This document shows, piece after piece, positions 34,254 through 45,705 of a stretch of 64,000 bases of DNA. The stretch is from Mantis religiosa (lineage: Eukaryota; Arthropoda; Insecta; Mantodea; Mantidae): NCBI GenBank assembly GCA_030765055.1, contig JAUKNK010000147.1, forward strand, positions 3,864,001 to 3,928,000. Direction: 5' to 3'. Both the position numbers and the translations under genes were made by a program. The first letter of the stretch is position 1, and the number at the start of each line of letters is the position of its first letter. The notes under the pieces were generated by a model. The model did not search any database. It had not been told where the DNA came from and worked only from the letters and a program-made list of their open reading frames with translations.

Positions 34254-34698
34254 TGTGACTTTCGGTTCGTAAAAATAAAAGTCTAAGTTGCAGAAATGTA
34301 AAGTGCTCTATATTTTCGTAGAAAGACACTTTTACAACTTTGATAACAGCAGAATAACCTAACTCACACGTACGCAATCTACAAGTCTGTCCAGCATGCA
34401 CAACTGCAACTCACTGACTGTTTCTCTGCACTCCCACACTGGTCGGCCGAACTCTTATTTAGGCAGGAACAGCTGTTCTCGAGGTTTCTCGGAACCACAC
34501 GAAGCTTCACGGACTATCGCGATCTTTCGTGATTGGCAGGGAAGGGGAGAGAATTATCCAGACGTAACTCCGGCTCCCTCTCTCCGCCTCTCCTTTGCCT
34601 AGCGCTAATCAGTCACCCATGTGTGGGCGTGGCTTGGACGCTATCTTTCTCTTCTGTCCTGCCAGCTGGCTTGACGCTACTTTGACGATCAGGTGACA
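34254..34698 (-). mobile_element. solo LTR
   Basis: Starts TGTGACTTTCGGTTCG and ends AGGTGACA. The minus strand shows the family 3' module in weaker form (ATATAGAGCACTTTACATTT where others have AATAAAGAAC). Flanks are ATAT on the left and GTAT on the right, three of four matching. It sits 80 bp from the next LTR in the opposite direction. Confidence 0.82.
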
Positions 34699-34778
34699 GT
34701 ATCCTTTACGTTTTCTTGTGGACTGAATATAGCAGAATTCTAACTAATTTTATGCTCGACCATGCCAAACTTTAGTAT

Positions 34779-35263
34779 TGTCACCCAATTACCGGAAGGC
34801 ACGTTCAACTGGAGCTGCGTAGCGGCAGGAGACATTCAAACCACGCCTACCCATTTATCTTGTGGCGCTAACTGAGGGGATGGTTAGGAAAGTGTCACGA
34901 AGTACCGTACCATCTCTTTCCTCTCCCCCTGACGTCTGGCACAATCGGGATGATGTTCCGAGCCGCAAAGCTTCGAGATGCAACGATCTGGCCATATAAG
35001 CGGCGCGTTAGACGACTTATGCAGTTCTTAGCGAGCAGCCGTGAAGAGCGCAGTGCTAGCGAACGGACTGTAAGACTGCGTACGTGTATCAGAGGAACGT
35101 TTAGTCAGCTCTAGAGAGAGTTGTACGTAATTGTGAGTGATTGCCAAATTGGTGTGTAACGTAACTGTGTGTGATACGTGTACCAACTGAAATTCTGTGG
35201 AAATAAAGAACATTTTTAGTTTGTGCAACTGGACTTTTAATTTCACGAACCCACAAAGTCAGA
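34779..35263 (+). mobile_element. solo LTR with GTAT duplication
   Basis: 485 bp. It starts TGTCACCCAATTACCGG and ends CACAAAGTCAGA, with the terminal CA mutated to GA. GTAT occurs on both sides (34775-34778 and 35264-35267). TATA-like CATATAAGCGG lies at about 34993, and AATAAAGAACATTTTTAG at about 35202 marks the polyadenylation region. On the other strand it strongly resembles the LTR at 14526-15023. Confidence 0.92.
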
Positions 35264-35440
35264 GTATTTATATGACTTGTAGGAGTACTTTAATGGGTCA
35301 CATTAAAGTACAACTGTTCATTAAAGTATTGTTATTCGACCAATCCGAAGTGGCCACGTAACATTGTGAAAACTCAAGTATCGATTATTCTCGTTTCGAT
35401 CGACAACGGTATTAGTGCCAGTTTAGAAGAAGGTCAATAT

Positions 35441-35817
35441 TGTCGCGAGCGTACTGTTGATTCGAGGCGGCGCGGGCAACGAGGTCAAAGAGACGGGCAA
35501 TGCAGTGCGGAGATAAAAGCTCGTCGAAACGGTGCGGGAAGGAGACGGATTTCTAGCGAGTTAGTCTTTCTTCAAACGTCGTCTTGATTTAGAACGTTCC
35601 CGATAGTGAGTCAGCTATAAAAAGGGAGCCAGGGTCAGTCGGTAATTGGACTCGCGTGCGTGAACAGCTGTGCTGTGGTCGTTGATCTTGCAAGTTGTAT
35701 AGTGTATGTCACGTAATTCTGGACTGTCAGGTTGAAAAAGTGTGTTTCTACGGAAATAAACAGCAAGTTTTGGTCTTTGTAACCCAGACTTTTACCTTCA
35801 CGAACCCAAAAGGTACA
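35441..35817 (+). mobile_element. solo LTR with ATAT duplication
   Basis: 377 bp. It starts TGTCGCGAGCGTACTG and ends CCCAAAAGGTACA, with ATAT on both sides (35437-35440 and 35818-35821). It has a TATAAAAAGGGAG promoter element at about 35618 and AATAAACAGCAAGTTTTGG at about 35756. The 5' part resembles the LTR at 23683, not its neighbour at 34779, so the two LTRs share only the 3' module. Confidence 0.93.
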
Positions 35818-35824
35818 ATATTTT

Positions 35825-36550
35825 TGACACTAGTAACAGTGATATTGAACTTACACCCCCAGAAGTTACGGCAAGAGCACTCAAAGATACCAATAACTTG
35901 TTGCCACAAATGTCAATAAAGATGTGCGAGAAACTTTATTCACAATTCATGGCTTGTAGAGCCTCAAAAGCTACAAAATCAATCTCAGAAAGCATATTCG
36001 TAATTTATTTAGAAGAATTATCTCAAAATATTAATAATCGATTTTAGGGACCCACTATTCCATTTTGAGATCAACACCAAACATTTGGCACCAAATTGAC
36101 TTATCTATATACTAAAAATTGAACAGCTTATTAAAATGATAATCAGAAGGATATAACGGCGAAGAAAAGGCCAAACCGTTTCTCTAATGAGTTGAAAACA
36201 TTTGTGTATGAAACACCTTATCTTAACTACCTCATGATAAAAGTAAGTTTCTTTTTTGATGTTACCAATGTTTTGTTTTAATGTTTTTGGGTTAACAGTG
36301 TCACAGTTAAAAAGCTGTTTATAGGCAAGTAATCAATATTTCTGTGCCTGCGTACTACGTTCTACGTCGCGCTTTAGACAAGGTAACAACGATTGTGACA
36401 TATCACTCCCACCAGAAATTAATGCTTTGAAATGAAACCTTTAATTTAGATACATAATCCAGCACAAACAGTCGTATGAAACTTTACTGTAATGGTAATT
36501 AAGACGCTGGAGTCATAATTATTAAACGAGCGAGCGAAGCAAACGCTCGG
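35825..36550. other. AT-rich spacer, no gene seen
   Basis: No gene recognised. A short hairpin (GAGCG, then CGCTC) lies just before the next LTR at about 36527-36549. Confidence 0.4.
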
Positions 36551-36571
36551 GTAATAATGTCGCGAGGTATC

Positions 36572-36808
36572 TTTTTTGTAATTTACGTCCTCCAACGTTA
36601 AGTCATATCAGGCGATGAATGAAATGGGTGAAATGCCGCTCAAATGAGCCCGGGGTCCATAGAGCTTAGAGCTACCCGACATTCGTCTTTCAGGATATGG
36701 GAAAACTCCGGAAAAACCTTATCCAGGTAACTCATCCTGACCGAGATTCGAACTCGGGACCTCTTGAACGTGAAGCAGATATGCTACCTCCACGCTACCG
36801 AGGCGGGC
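36572..36808 (-). mobile_element. SINE-A copy inside the LTR
   Basis: On the minus strand it begins GCCCGCCTCGGTAGCGTGGA, has the B box GGTCCCGAGTTCGAATC, GATAAGGTTTTTCCGG and GAATGTCGGGTAGCTCTAAGC, and ends GGACGTAAATTACAAAAAA. The flanks GCGAGGTAT and ACGAGGCAT are a plausible 9-bp target duplication with two changes. Confidence 0.88.
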
Positions 36809-36969
36809 GACGAGGCATAGTTTGCCTGCTGTGAGAGAGTGAAAGGGACAGATAGCGTCCAAACCACGCCCATGCTCGCACTAATGATGCGCTCTTGCCA
36901 AGGAGAGATGGGGTGGGGAGAGAAAGAGCCAAGATATGTCTGGACAGTTCTCTCTCCTTCGCCTGCCAC

Positions 36970-37710
36970 TACGAAACGCCGTCAAGGTTCGAAAGGTTTC
37001 GAGAAACTTCGCCAATCTTCAGGAAACAGCGGCTTGTGTCTAAAGGCGACTGGACTGGACTAGACAGTCTTGACAAACTTCTGGGCGACATCCAAGACAG
37101 ACACGACTTCTCTCTCAGGATACGGTACAACACTCTAACGACTCTGAATAGCATCACCAACGAACAGACACTGACTATCCGGAGATACATCAAGGAAGAT
37201 GTGGAAGCCCTCCAAACGATGCTCGACGGACAGCACACTGCAAGGGCACCATCCAGGTGGCCACCTGATTCCAGCAACGGAGGCCATCACCGCCAGGTGA
37301 AGAGGCCAAACTACAGACAGTAATCCACAATAACTTTACCCAGAATTCCTCAAACATTCTCACCTTTGAATACTTTAAGACATCACCCTCAACTACCTAC
37401 AACCACCTCACTCAATATTCCGCATACATCCATTACTACTTTGCAAGGGCGTACGCAGGGCCACGGTCATGCTTACGTCCTGCCGCCTTCCTCACCTTGG
37501 ACCAGGCTACTGCTTGGCCAATACGTCCCTTCCTGGAATCCACAGGTGCTTACAGCGGTACTGCCATAGCATCTCTCCTGAATACTCACCGATTGAGGCT
37601 TTTAGTGGGTACGGCTGGCGGTTCAGTCCCCCAGAGGAGTCCGATACTCCAATCCCAGGGTTAGTGCGTAACATGCACTTTTCCTCAACTCGATTAAAAA
37701 AAAGTAGTCA
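36970..37710 (+). mobile_element. unclassified insertion with coiled-coil-like frame
   Basis: The frame ending at 37323 includes LDSLDKLLGDIQDRHDF and RRYIKEDVEALQTMLDGQ, a helical, heptad-like stretch of about 70 residues. Downstream at 37440-37690 is GC-rich sequence (CAGTCCCCCAGAGGAGTCC), then an A-run. This could be a 5'-truncated LINE or a further LTR-element piece. I cannot name it. Confidence 0.4.
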
Positions 37711-38009
37711 GTCAAGAGTCAGCAGAAGCTGTCAGTGAGTGAACAGAGTCGCTAGTGGGCTGTTTATTGTGTTTGTGTGGACATTTTAACTGTTCCGAGT
37801 CGAGTCCAGAACTAATAACCGTTTAGTGATTTTAAGGTGAATTGTTTTGTTTGTTTACATGCGGTGAAGCAACGAGAGACTGTGTTGGTGTATGTTACGT
37901 CATTCTGCTGCTCAGGGCTGTACAACAGTGTCTTTCTGCGTAAATAAAAACGATTTTAAATTTCTGCAAAATAGACTTTTAATTTTAGAAACCCACAAAG
38001 TCGCAATAA

Positions 38010-39720
38010 TAATACTCGCGTTTTAATTACTACCATTATAGTCTCGTTGCATAATATACTATAGTTACCCTAGGCCAATAGCTTTTAATTAATCCAGTAC
38101 ACGCTAATGTATCCTTATATTCCCCTTCCTTCCTTCTTTAATTACATGTTGATTTTAACGCATAGATTTCTATTGCAATTACTGATTTATGTTTGTAACA
38201 CTTAATGTTGAAGTTATTAATTTTACTGGTCAGTGATTTCAGAATCGTGGTAAATACAATGTTCTACATGAGGTGTCCTCAACACAGGAGTGAAGTGTAC
38301 TAATTAAAACTAATTTCAAGATTGTAAAACCTGGTAAATTCACTAGCCAGGACTCCTTCTCGATCTCACGAACGCAGCAGACATCATCAAAATATCAGCG
38401 GAAAGAACCACAGGACACTTGCCGCTGAGAATCTGCTTTTCATATGTAGAATGTATAATTAGGAGGATATACCTGTTCGCTCTGCGCTGAAGGGCTCTTA
38501 TTTAGGGCCACACTGGAGGAAATCTAAATTCTCTCTGGATCGTTGCATATAGTTCAATTAGTAGAGAGCGATATGTTGTGATAATAATGATATTAGTGAT
38601 CCCAGTTTCCAGACCTACACCTTGTTAACAAAGCATCATTAGCGACCAGCAAGAGCATAAGATTGCTTCTGAATAAACAAACTACTAATATCATGGTAAG
38701 GAATATCACGTATCACGTTCCTGTTTTGGATCTATCTTACACTACATGATTTTTATTTTCTCAACCAGTGCATCACAACCAACAATTCGTTACGGAGATT
38801 TGACTGGAAATATACGTTGAAAATTCACCTGAATAGTAAATAAGAACTAGTTAAAGGCCATGCGTGTGTCTATGAACGGCATAACTCAAATACCCAACTC
38901 TATATATGTTTACTACACCCTCCAAAGACTTGACACGAAGAATTTGAAACAATTACCCACCCCAAAACAACTTATAGAAGGAGAATTTTCTAAATTACTT
39001 AATATTTCAAAATTTACTCTAACGATCCTGATTAAATTGTCATGCGTTTAAGATATTTCAGGATAAATAACTCGATACATTCAATTTTCTGGGAACAGCA
39101 TGCAAAGTGCTCTTCATTCAGAATATCCTTGGCAGGGCACTAGTACATAAAAATTGACACACCGTTTAATCCTAATGTTCCATTCTTATGTATTAAGAAT
39201 TTTTGTGGCACTTTATGATACTGCCTTACCGATATATAAAAATGAATTAACGTTTGTTATTCTTGTAAAAACTCCGAACGGCTTAACCGATTTGTCGAAT
39301 TTTGCTTTTGAAATGTTTGTATAAGTCCAAGGAAGATTTAAAAGATGAGGGAAAAACCATTAAGTGATTTATTAACTAATATAAAAGTACACATAAAAAC
39401 ATTTGTGGAACATATACACCTTATTTTACGACAAATAAAGAACTGCAAAGTAGAAAGATAATATGAATACCGTCTCCCAGAAGTAGATCAGGTAATGAGG
39501 AAGCTGACAAGGAAGCCAGAGCTATTGCGAAGGACCCAGTCTCCACCTCTTACATCCCTACACCATATCGAGACCTTGCATCAGTCATAGCCACCAAATT
39601 CAATGCAATATAGAAAAATCATTAAAACAACACATTCAGCAGCAAAATTCGTGAAATAAGGTAAAAAAAAACAGCCAGAGTGTACTCTACAAAAATTGTA
39701 AAGGAAAGCTTAAGTTAAAA
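38010..39720. other. AT-rich spacer, no gene seen
   Basis: Small frames such as 38860-39051 show no motif. No repeats shared with the rest of the window were noticed. Confidence 0.4.
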
Positions 39721-39723
39721 TAC

Positions 39724-39990
39724 TGCGAATTTGTGGCTTCGTAGGATTAAAAGTCCAAGTTACAGAAGTCCAAAACGTTCTTTACTTGCGTAGAGAAACA
39801 CTCCGTTCAATCCTTACGTAACAGAATTACGTCACATACACACAGTCTACCAAGGTCGATGATCACAACAAACCTTCTGATTACCTCTGTTTACAACACT
39901 CGTGTTGATTCTTGGCGAGTCGTCACCTTCTTAAATACCTCATTGATAAATTCGAGACTGTTCCAGATCAATAAGTCCAGTCTACACAAA
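39724..39990 (-). mobile_element. LTR 3' part, head-to-head with the next
   Basis: Reading the minus strand outward, it ends in the family module: AAGTAAAGAACGTTTTGG, GACTTTTAATCCTACGAA and GCCACAAATTCGCA. The inner boundary is not clear. It matches the reverse complement of parts of the LTR at 40030-40418 (GGAATTTAT-AATGAG, GTAATTCTGT). Confidence 0.75.
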
Positions 39991-40029
39991 GAGCCGGCTG
40001 ATAAAGCTAAACGGATAGTGTATCGCGAA

Positions 40030-40418
40030 AATCAATGACTTACCGGCCCAGATAGTGTTTCACTGTTTGGAGGGTTCTAGTGATATCTCGACTCACAGAG
40101 AATAGTTGTTTTTCTTATTCGTTCGAGAAACCTCTGGAATTTATGAATGAGATAAATAAGAGATTGTGACCCGCTAGCAGAGAGTGGTTGTAAAAACGTG
40201 TAACAAGAGTGTAGTAAAACACTGTGTAAGATATAAAAAACTGTGAAGGGCTTTAACGAGAGCTGATGTTGTAATCAGAGCTTTTGTTATTGTCACCGAA
40301 CTTGGCGCTGTAGGTTGTGGTATGTGATGTAATTCTGTGCAGTGTGTTTCTACGAAAATAAAGAACATTAGAATTTCGACAAATTGGAATTTTAGTTCTA
40401 CGAATCCACTAAGTGTTA
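40030..40418 (+). mobile_element. LTR 3' part, opposite to the previous one
   Basis: Shares GGCCCAGATAGTGTTTCAC with the LTR at 26566. It carries AATAAAGAACATTAGAATTT at about 40358, then a GTTCTACGAATCCACTAAG end. Both 3' ends face outwards, forming an inverted pair about 700 bp long. I see no duplication of target bases around the pair. Confidence 0.75.
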
Positions 40419-40419
40419 G

Positions 40420-40780
40420 TGTGTATATGTGTGTATGTGTGTGTCCAATGCTCAGGAGTTGACAACCAAGTCATTCTCCTTCTAGCCTCCCAGTATTTGG
40501 TGACGACATGGCACATCTTTTAGGCTTGTCATGATTCTAGATGTTTCATATTCATAATTTCTTCTCTGGTACATTGTAAGCAGTATTGTAAGTTTGAAAG
40601 TGTAATCCTATAAAGATGGTTAGTCAGATAATCATAATCCGCTATGAGATAAAGATGGTAATTGCTGAATTTCTTGGTAGCTTTGGAATTCACATAACTT
40701 TCTCTACTCATGTATAAACTATGTTTACCAGCTCTTATCATCATAACTACTTAATGTTTGTCGAGATAAACGTTTGAAGA
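40420..40780. other. spacer, no gene seen
   Basis: A short GT-rich stretch near 40420-40445, otherwise unremarkable. Confidence 0.4.
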
Positions 40781-41599
40781 ATTCATCTTATTGCCAATTC
40801 TACTGCAGGTGCACACGAACTTGGTTCTTTCAAAGGGAAATAGCCCAGGTGGTCAACTGTCGTAGATATAGGCCATATAAAAGAACCGCAAGCCTGAGAA
40901 AGAGGCCGCGTGCAAAATTAAGGAGTTTTACAGAGCCAGTGTGCAATGGGCCGCTGAGAACGACGTAAGTTAAAATGACCCATAAAAAGCACAATATTAA
41001 TTTTTTTAATTAATGCTAACATATTTTTAAATGTAATTACTATTAAATGAAACGTTTCCTTTTTATATCACTGTGAAAAACACAAACTGTATAAGCAACA
41101 CGCCAGCTATTACTTCCCCGAAAATGAGGGTTTAAACCTGCTTGAAGACGAATTCTTTATGTCAAAATCTTTAGCATGGCTTCCGTAGAATGGGAAAGAT
41201 ATCAGTGGCCAATTGTCGTTTTTGCTGGGCTCGTGAAATAACCTCAAGCTTGAGAACGCTTTTGATCAAAATGAATAAGACGTCTACGCCCAATATATAA
41301 TGACCTGCTGAGAATTACTTAACTTACAGTGAACCTATAAATAAAATTTCCATATTAATTTCAAAAATGAATGCTCATGAACTTGTATACATATGATTCC
41401 GTATACAGCTGAGTCATTTCACGTATGGCTGTTCCAGAGAGCAAGGTGTATTGTATAAGATGAAAAAAGGCTATTTTATATGCCTCTCCATTAGTACTTC
41501 TGTCTCTGTCTTTGTGAACGTCCCTCTGTCCCTGTCTCAGCCTCTGAATGGAACAGCAGTTCCACTGTTATAGTATAAATAACAGGAAAATGAGCACAA

Positions 41600-41672
41600 G
41601 CCCTCGTGGCCTAATTGATAAGGCGTCAGACTCCTAATCCGAAGATTGCGGGTTCGAATCCCGCCGGGGGTT
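41600..41672 (+). tRNA. tRNA-Arg(CCU)-like gene
   Basis: Folds as a full cloverleaf of 72 nt plus a discriminator base. The acceptor GCCCTCG pairs with CGGGGGT. The D arm is GCCT/AGGC with an 8-nt loop. The anticodon loop CTCCTAA gives anticodon CCU (Arg). The T arm GCGGG/CCCGC has loop TTCGAAT. A T-run follows within 5 bp, suitable as a polymerase III terminator. Departures are an A-C mismatch in the anticodon stem (TCAGA with TCCGA), G18 of the D loop replaced by T, and a G-T closing pair. It may be functional or recently decayed. Confidence 0.6.
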
Positions 41673-42196
41673 ATTTTTTGGCTTCGTTTTGGTATTCTCG
41701 AAACCGCGCATTATGAATAACTAATATTAATACTCTTTTATGAAGATAATTCCCTATTAAGGGTTTCTATATAAAATTACGAGACACATAAACTCTATAT
41801 GCAACACGCCAGATCTCAGTCCCCTATATCACCGGTTCAAACCGGCCTCAATGCCTAACATTTTATATCCGTTAAAAATCTTTAACATGGTGCTGTTAAA
41901 TAGGAAATATACCAAGTGGTCAGGTTTCGTAGATTTATGGTCTGTATTAGCACATAACGTTTGATATATGGGCTTCTCATCAACATTAAGTTAGGATAAC
42001 TCATGCAATATATGCAACGGGCTGCTCAGAACTACAGAAGGTAAGTGTCTCTAAAATTAATAACGCATTACTAACTTCAACAAGTAATACCGACACGATT
42101 TTATAAATATGAATGCCTATGCACCGACTACTTTAATTTATAGCTGTTCCTTACAGCAAACGAACTATGGAACAGGAACAACGACTAAATAACCTT

Positions 42197-42202
42197 ATGT
42201 TC

Positions 42203-42236
<34 letters not shown>
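42197..42236. repeat. TC-rich microsatellite
   Basis: Near-pure TC run just upstream of a tRNA-like sequence. A corresponding CT-rich tract occurs upstream of other unit members (41500-41540, 44826-44852, 45530-45580). Confidence 0.9.
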
Positions 42237-42303
42237 AACCTGTCGCTCCATTTGCGTGCCACAACTGTTCTACTGATGTATTGTAACACGACAGTGTATA
42301 ATA

Positions 42304-42375
42304 GCACTCAAGACCTAACGAATAAGTTATCAGACTCCTAATTTGGTGATTGTGGTGTCGAGTCCTGCCGGATTA
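42304..42375 (+). tRNA. decayed tRNA-Arg-like sequence
   Basis: Aligned with 41600-41672: it keeps GACTCCTAAT around the anticodon and GTCGAGTCCTGCC in the T arm. The acceptor stem (GCACTCA against CGGATTA) no longer pairs. Pseudogene. Confidence 0.65.
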
Positions 42376-42389
42376 TATTTTCTGCCTTC

Positions 42390-42960
42390 TTTTTGGTAAC
42401 CTCGAAACCGCTCACTCAAAACATTAAATGCCGCTACATAGATAATTACGGATATAAGAGAGATTTGCATATGTAACTGCCAAACACACCTTCTACATGT
42501 GTGGCATGTATAAAGAAAGCAACTATCAGATTCTTATGCTCTTCCTGATGGAGTGTTTTTCTGTCGTGTCTTTGCTTATATCTAATCTGGTGTTGTGTAA
42601 GTAACATGCTGGCCTCTGTTTCCTGAGTTCAAGATTTCACAGGTGGCGGAGGACCACGGGTTATACTGGGAGCAAATATCTTTAATAAAGTTTGATTCAT
42701 GTGAATTGGAAGTCCAATACACCTAGAAGGAGTGGAGAGTAGCGTGACCGGGGGAAGATGTTAGCACTCTGATCTCACTGCATGCTGAGATCTGCTTGCA
42801 CACTTGCCTTCAGGCTGGTTTCATGTATTAAGTGCTATTAGAGCGTTCAATATATTTTAGGCATCTTAAATGGCCGCTTCATTTCTTATTGGTTTGTGTG
42901 TTTCAAATTGGGCTTCATCCTCCCCACTTGAAGGATCTGTAGTATCATCGCCGTCCTCTC
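42390..42960 (+). repeat. segment duplicated at 49700-50324 and 53836-53990
   Basis: Shares ATAATTACGGA-ATAAGAGA, GCATGTATAAAGAAA-like, TCTGGT-TTGTGTAAGT and ATGC-GGCCTCTG blocks with 49708-49920. It then shares GCTGGT, TTAAGTG, GCATCCTCC and CCGTCCT-TCCCAAGT blocks with 53846-53975. In the second copy these two parts are separated by the LTR element at 50325-53835. Confidence 0.75.
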
Positions 42961-42964
42961 CCAA

Positions 42965-44115
42965 GTAAATTACTAAGTGAAGTAACGTTTCCTCCCTTAA
43001 CAACAGGAGATGTGAGTCGTCCAAAGTTGTACGCCTATTTCGAGATCTACCACTCCATCTTTAACAAATTGTACAGCTGGTCAACCTTTGAAATTTCGTT
43101 CTCCTTAAATGGCTAAGAAATGATTATGATGATGATTATAGTACTAACAATATATTCCTATTTTCGGAAATGATAAGTGTTTGGAAACTCAAATCAATAG
43201 CAAAGAAAATCCCAGAAATTGGTTCGTTCGGCGCGTGCAGACACGCACACACACGCTGAGTATTTAACAGAAAATGTAAATCTGAAAGAAATCTGTTTTA
43301 TTTGTGTAATAATATTTTGTGTATCTCATATTTACAAACAGTCAGACTAATGACTTTATGAATGGAATAGTCCCAATGGATATAGAATTTAAACAGAGAG
43401 GCGTGCAAAACACATGACACAAAACTTTACCGGTATTATTCATGTCTCCTAAATAGCACAAATAAGGGTCTACAATATTCCTGCTTAGCTACTGTTTAGA
43501 CAAACTTATATCAAAGTTAGTGAAACACGTACATTACAGGAAAATAAAGGAATATTGCCGATAGCATGTGTGAACACCTAACCATCAAATTACCGCGCCG
43601 ATTTTGGTAATGGTAATATTAGGTCCGTGTTCTAGAAATCGAGAAGAATACATCCTTGCCTATGCGGGAAAACAGATTTATGTGACCAATTACAAAAATC
43701 TGGCACAATCGTTTGAATACCGGAATTGCTGTTTTAAGCTCCAGCATCTTCCAAGGATATGACAAGTTTCTCCTAAACCAAACTTCCTTCCACAGGGAAA
43801 AGTTTCCTGCATTAAATTTATGTAAATTAATTATCAACACCATTCATGGAACAACTAAACACTGTGTGTTTTGGTGATAGGATTATTAAAACAGTTAAGT
43901 GAAAAGTCTGAAAACCAAGGCGCTATTTTAATATAGTTTGGTATTTTTCAATATTAAAACTAGGAATTTTCTTTCAGTTAGGCAGTACTGTTGCGTGTTA
44001 TAATACATGGTAGAAGAAGTAGTGTACTGCACCCATTAATCTTGATACAGAGTTGTCATCGATAATATATATTTTGAGTCCCCTGAATATTTTTTAAAGT
44101 GATGTGTGTGTGTGC

Positions 44116-44177
<62 letters not shown>

Positions 44178-44220
44178 TGTAGTTCAGGTGATATCGTTTA
44201 AGAAACAACTAACTGTGTAA
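42965..44220. other. spacer with GT microsatellite, no gene seen
   Basis: The region separates the two duplicated blocks. A (GT)n run of about 35 units lies at 44103-44176. The minus frame at 43619-43843 has no motif. Confidence 0.5.
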
Positions 44221-44224
44221 AAAA

Positions 44225-44292
44225 GTCGCGTGTCCTAATGGATCAGGTATTGGACACCTAATCTGGGGTTCAAATCCTCTCGGAGGTCATTT
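44225..44292 (+). tRNA. decayed tRNA-like sequence
   Basis: GTCGCGTGTCCTAATGGATC, then GACACCTAATC and GGTTCAAATCC-TC resemble the same Arg-like gene with a deletion in the variable region. It no longer folds. It marks the start of block B. Confidence 0.55.
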
Positions 44293-44936
44293 TCCGCCTG
44301 CTGTTTGGTAATCTATATAGCGCTCATGCTCTTCAATTAAAACTACCTAATACACTTGTTTAAATATAATTACGTCCATAGGAAACCTTTTCTTTATATA
44401 TCACTATAAAACACTCAAACTGTATAACTGACATGCCACCGAGGCATGAGGTATCCCGAGGCTGGGGGTTTCAAACCCGGTTGAAGACTATGCCTTTTGG
44501 TCTCAAATTCCTTGACATGGTGTCCTTCGAATGGCAAATATAACAGGTCGTCAAGTGTCGTATATTTAGGGTCCATAAAATCACCTTAAACTTGACAAGG
44601 GCGCTTTTGATTAATATTAAGTTGCCTTGCACGCCGTATATAAAGCGGGCCGCTGAAAATCACTTAAATTATAGTGAAAACATAAATAAAAACTCAATAT
44701 TAATTTCAAAAATGGATGCTCATAAACTTGTATAGGTATAATTCCGTATACAGCTGAGTATTTTAATGTTTGGCTGTTCCACACTGTACAGAGTATTGTA
44801 TAAGAAAAGGTTATTTATTTTATAACCTCTCTCTCTCCCTCTCTCTCTCTCTTTCACTCGCTCAACCTCCGACGGGAGTGGAGCGTCATTTCTACTGATA
44901 TAGCATAAGTCGCACGAAAGTGAACACAAGCCCTCG

Positions 44937-45009
44937 TGGCCTAATTGGATAGGGCATCGCACTCCAAAGCAGATGATTGCGGGTTCGAGTCCCGCCGGGG
45001 GCTACTTTT
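44937..45009 (+). tRNA. tRNA-Arg-like pseudogene
   Basis: The acceptor stem GCCCTCG/CGGGGGC, D arm (with the GG pair kept) and T arm GCGGG/CCCGC are intact. The anticodon stem (TCGCA against GCAGA) has three mismatches, and the loop reads CTCCAAA. It is probably not functional, yet it keeps better acceptor pairing than the copy at 41600. Confidence 0.65.
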
Positions 45010-45635
45010 TGACTTCGTTTTGGTAATCTGGAAACCGCGCATTATCAATAATCAATATTAATACACCTTTATAAAGACAAAACAAATATAACGAATTTTT
45101 ATATAAAATTGTAAGACACACAAACTGTGTAAGTAATATGCCAGTTCTGAGCCCCGGTATCCTTGGTTCTAACGCGTCACAGCACCTAACATTTTTTTCC
45201 ATTTAAATATCTTGAGCATGGTGTCCGTGAAATAGGGAATACACCAAGTGGTCAGTTGCCGTAGTTTAGGGCTGGTCAAAGCACATCAAACTCGACATAG
45301 GCGTATCTCATTATCATTAAGACACATTTTACTCATAATACGCAATGAGCTGCTGAGAGCTACAGAAGTTAAGTGCCCCCATATATCAAAACTCATTTAT
45401 TTCAACAAGAATTGCTAACACGCTTTTATAAATATAATTCCGTATATAACTGAGAATTATAATTTATAGCTGTTCAACATAGCTAACGATCTATGGTACA
45501 AGAAATGACAAGGCTGAGCTGTTGCCGTGCCCTCACTCCCTCTTCCTCCTTACCATCTCTCTCGGTCTCTCTACCTGACCCTGTGTCTGTGTGCAGGAGT
45601 TGAACAATTGATGTGTAACACGATCGTGTATGGTA

Positions 45636-45705
45636 GCTCCCGTGCCCTAACGGATATGGTATCGTACTCCTAATTCTTGGATAGTGGTTTAGGGTCCTGT
45701 GGGGT
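45636..45705 (+). tRNA. decayed tRNA-Arg-like sequence
   Basis: GTGCCCTAACGGATATGGTA, then TACTCCTAATTC and a damaged T arm. It lies 40 bp upstream of the gypsy insertion. Confidence 0.55.

Larger units (their letters stand above)
36558..38005 (+). mobile_element. LTR with nested insertions, ATAA duplication
   Basis: Starts TGTCGCGAGG and ends CACAAAGTCGCA, with ATAA on both sides (36554-36557 and 38006-38009). The 3' half (37700-38005) has the family module AATAAAAACGATTTTAAATT, then GACTTTTAATTTTAG. The interior holds a minus-strand SINE-A at 36572-36808. A second, unclassified GC-rich segment at about 36970-37710 ends in an A-run (AAAAAAAAAG) at about 37700. The exact outer duplication shows that both insertions landed inside one LTR. 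Confidence 0.8.
40790..42390 (+). repeat. tandem units of about 0.7 kb, block A
   Basis: Consecutive units share the order: CAACACGCCAG, GGTTCAAACC-like box, ATCTTTA-CATGG, AAATA-CAAGTGGTCA-like stretch, TCGTAGAT, then a TC-rich tract, a tRNA-Arg-like gene and TTTTGGTA-TCTCGAAACCGC. Unit markers (the tRNA-like genes) lie at 41600 and 42304, 704 bp apart. A matching block B begins at about 44340. Units are well diverged by eye, so the duplication is old. Confidence 0.8.

Noticed and set aside
34254..35263. Two LTRs 80 bp apart as ends of one retrotransposon
   Set aside because: They are in opposite orientation and each has its own flanking bases; the right one has an exact GTAT duplication of its own.
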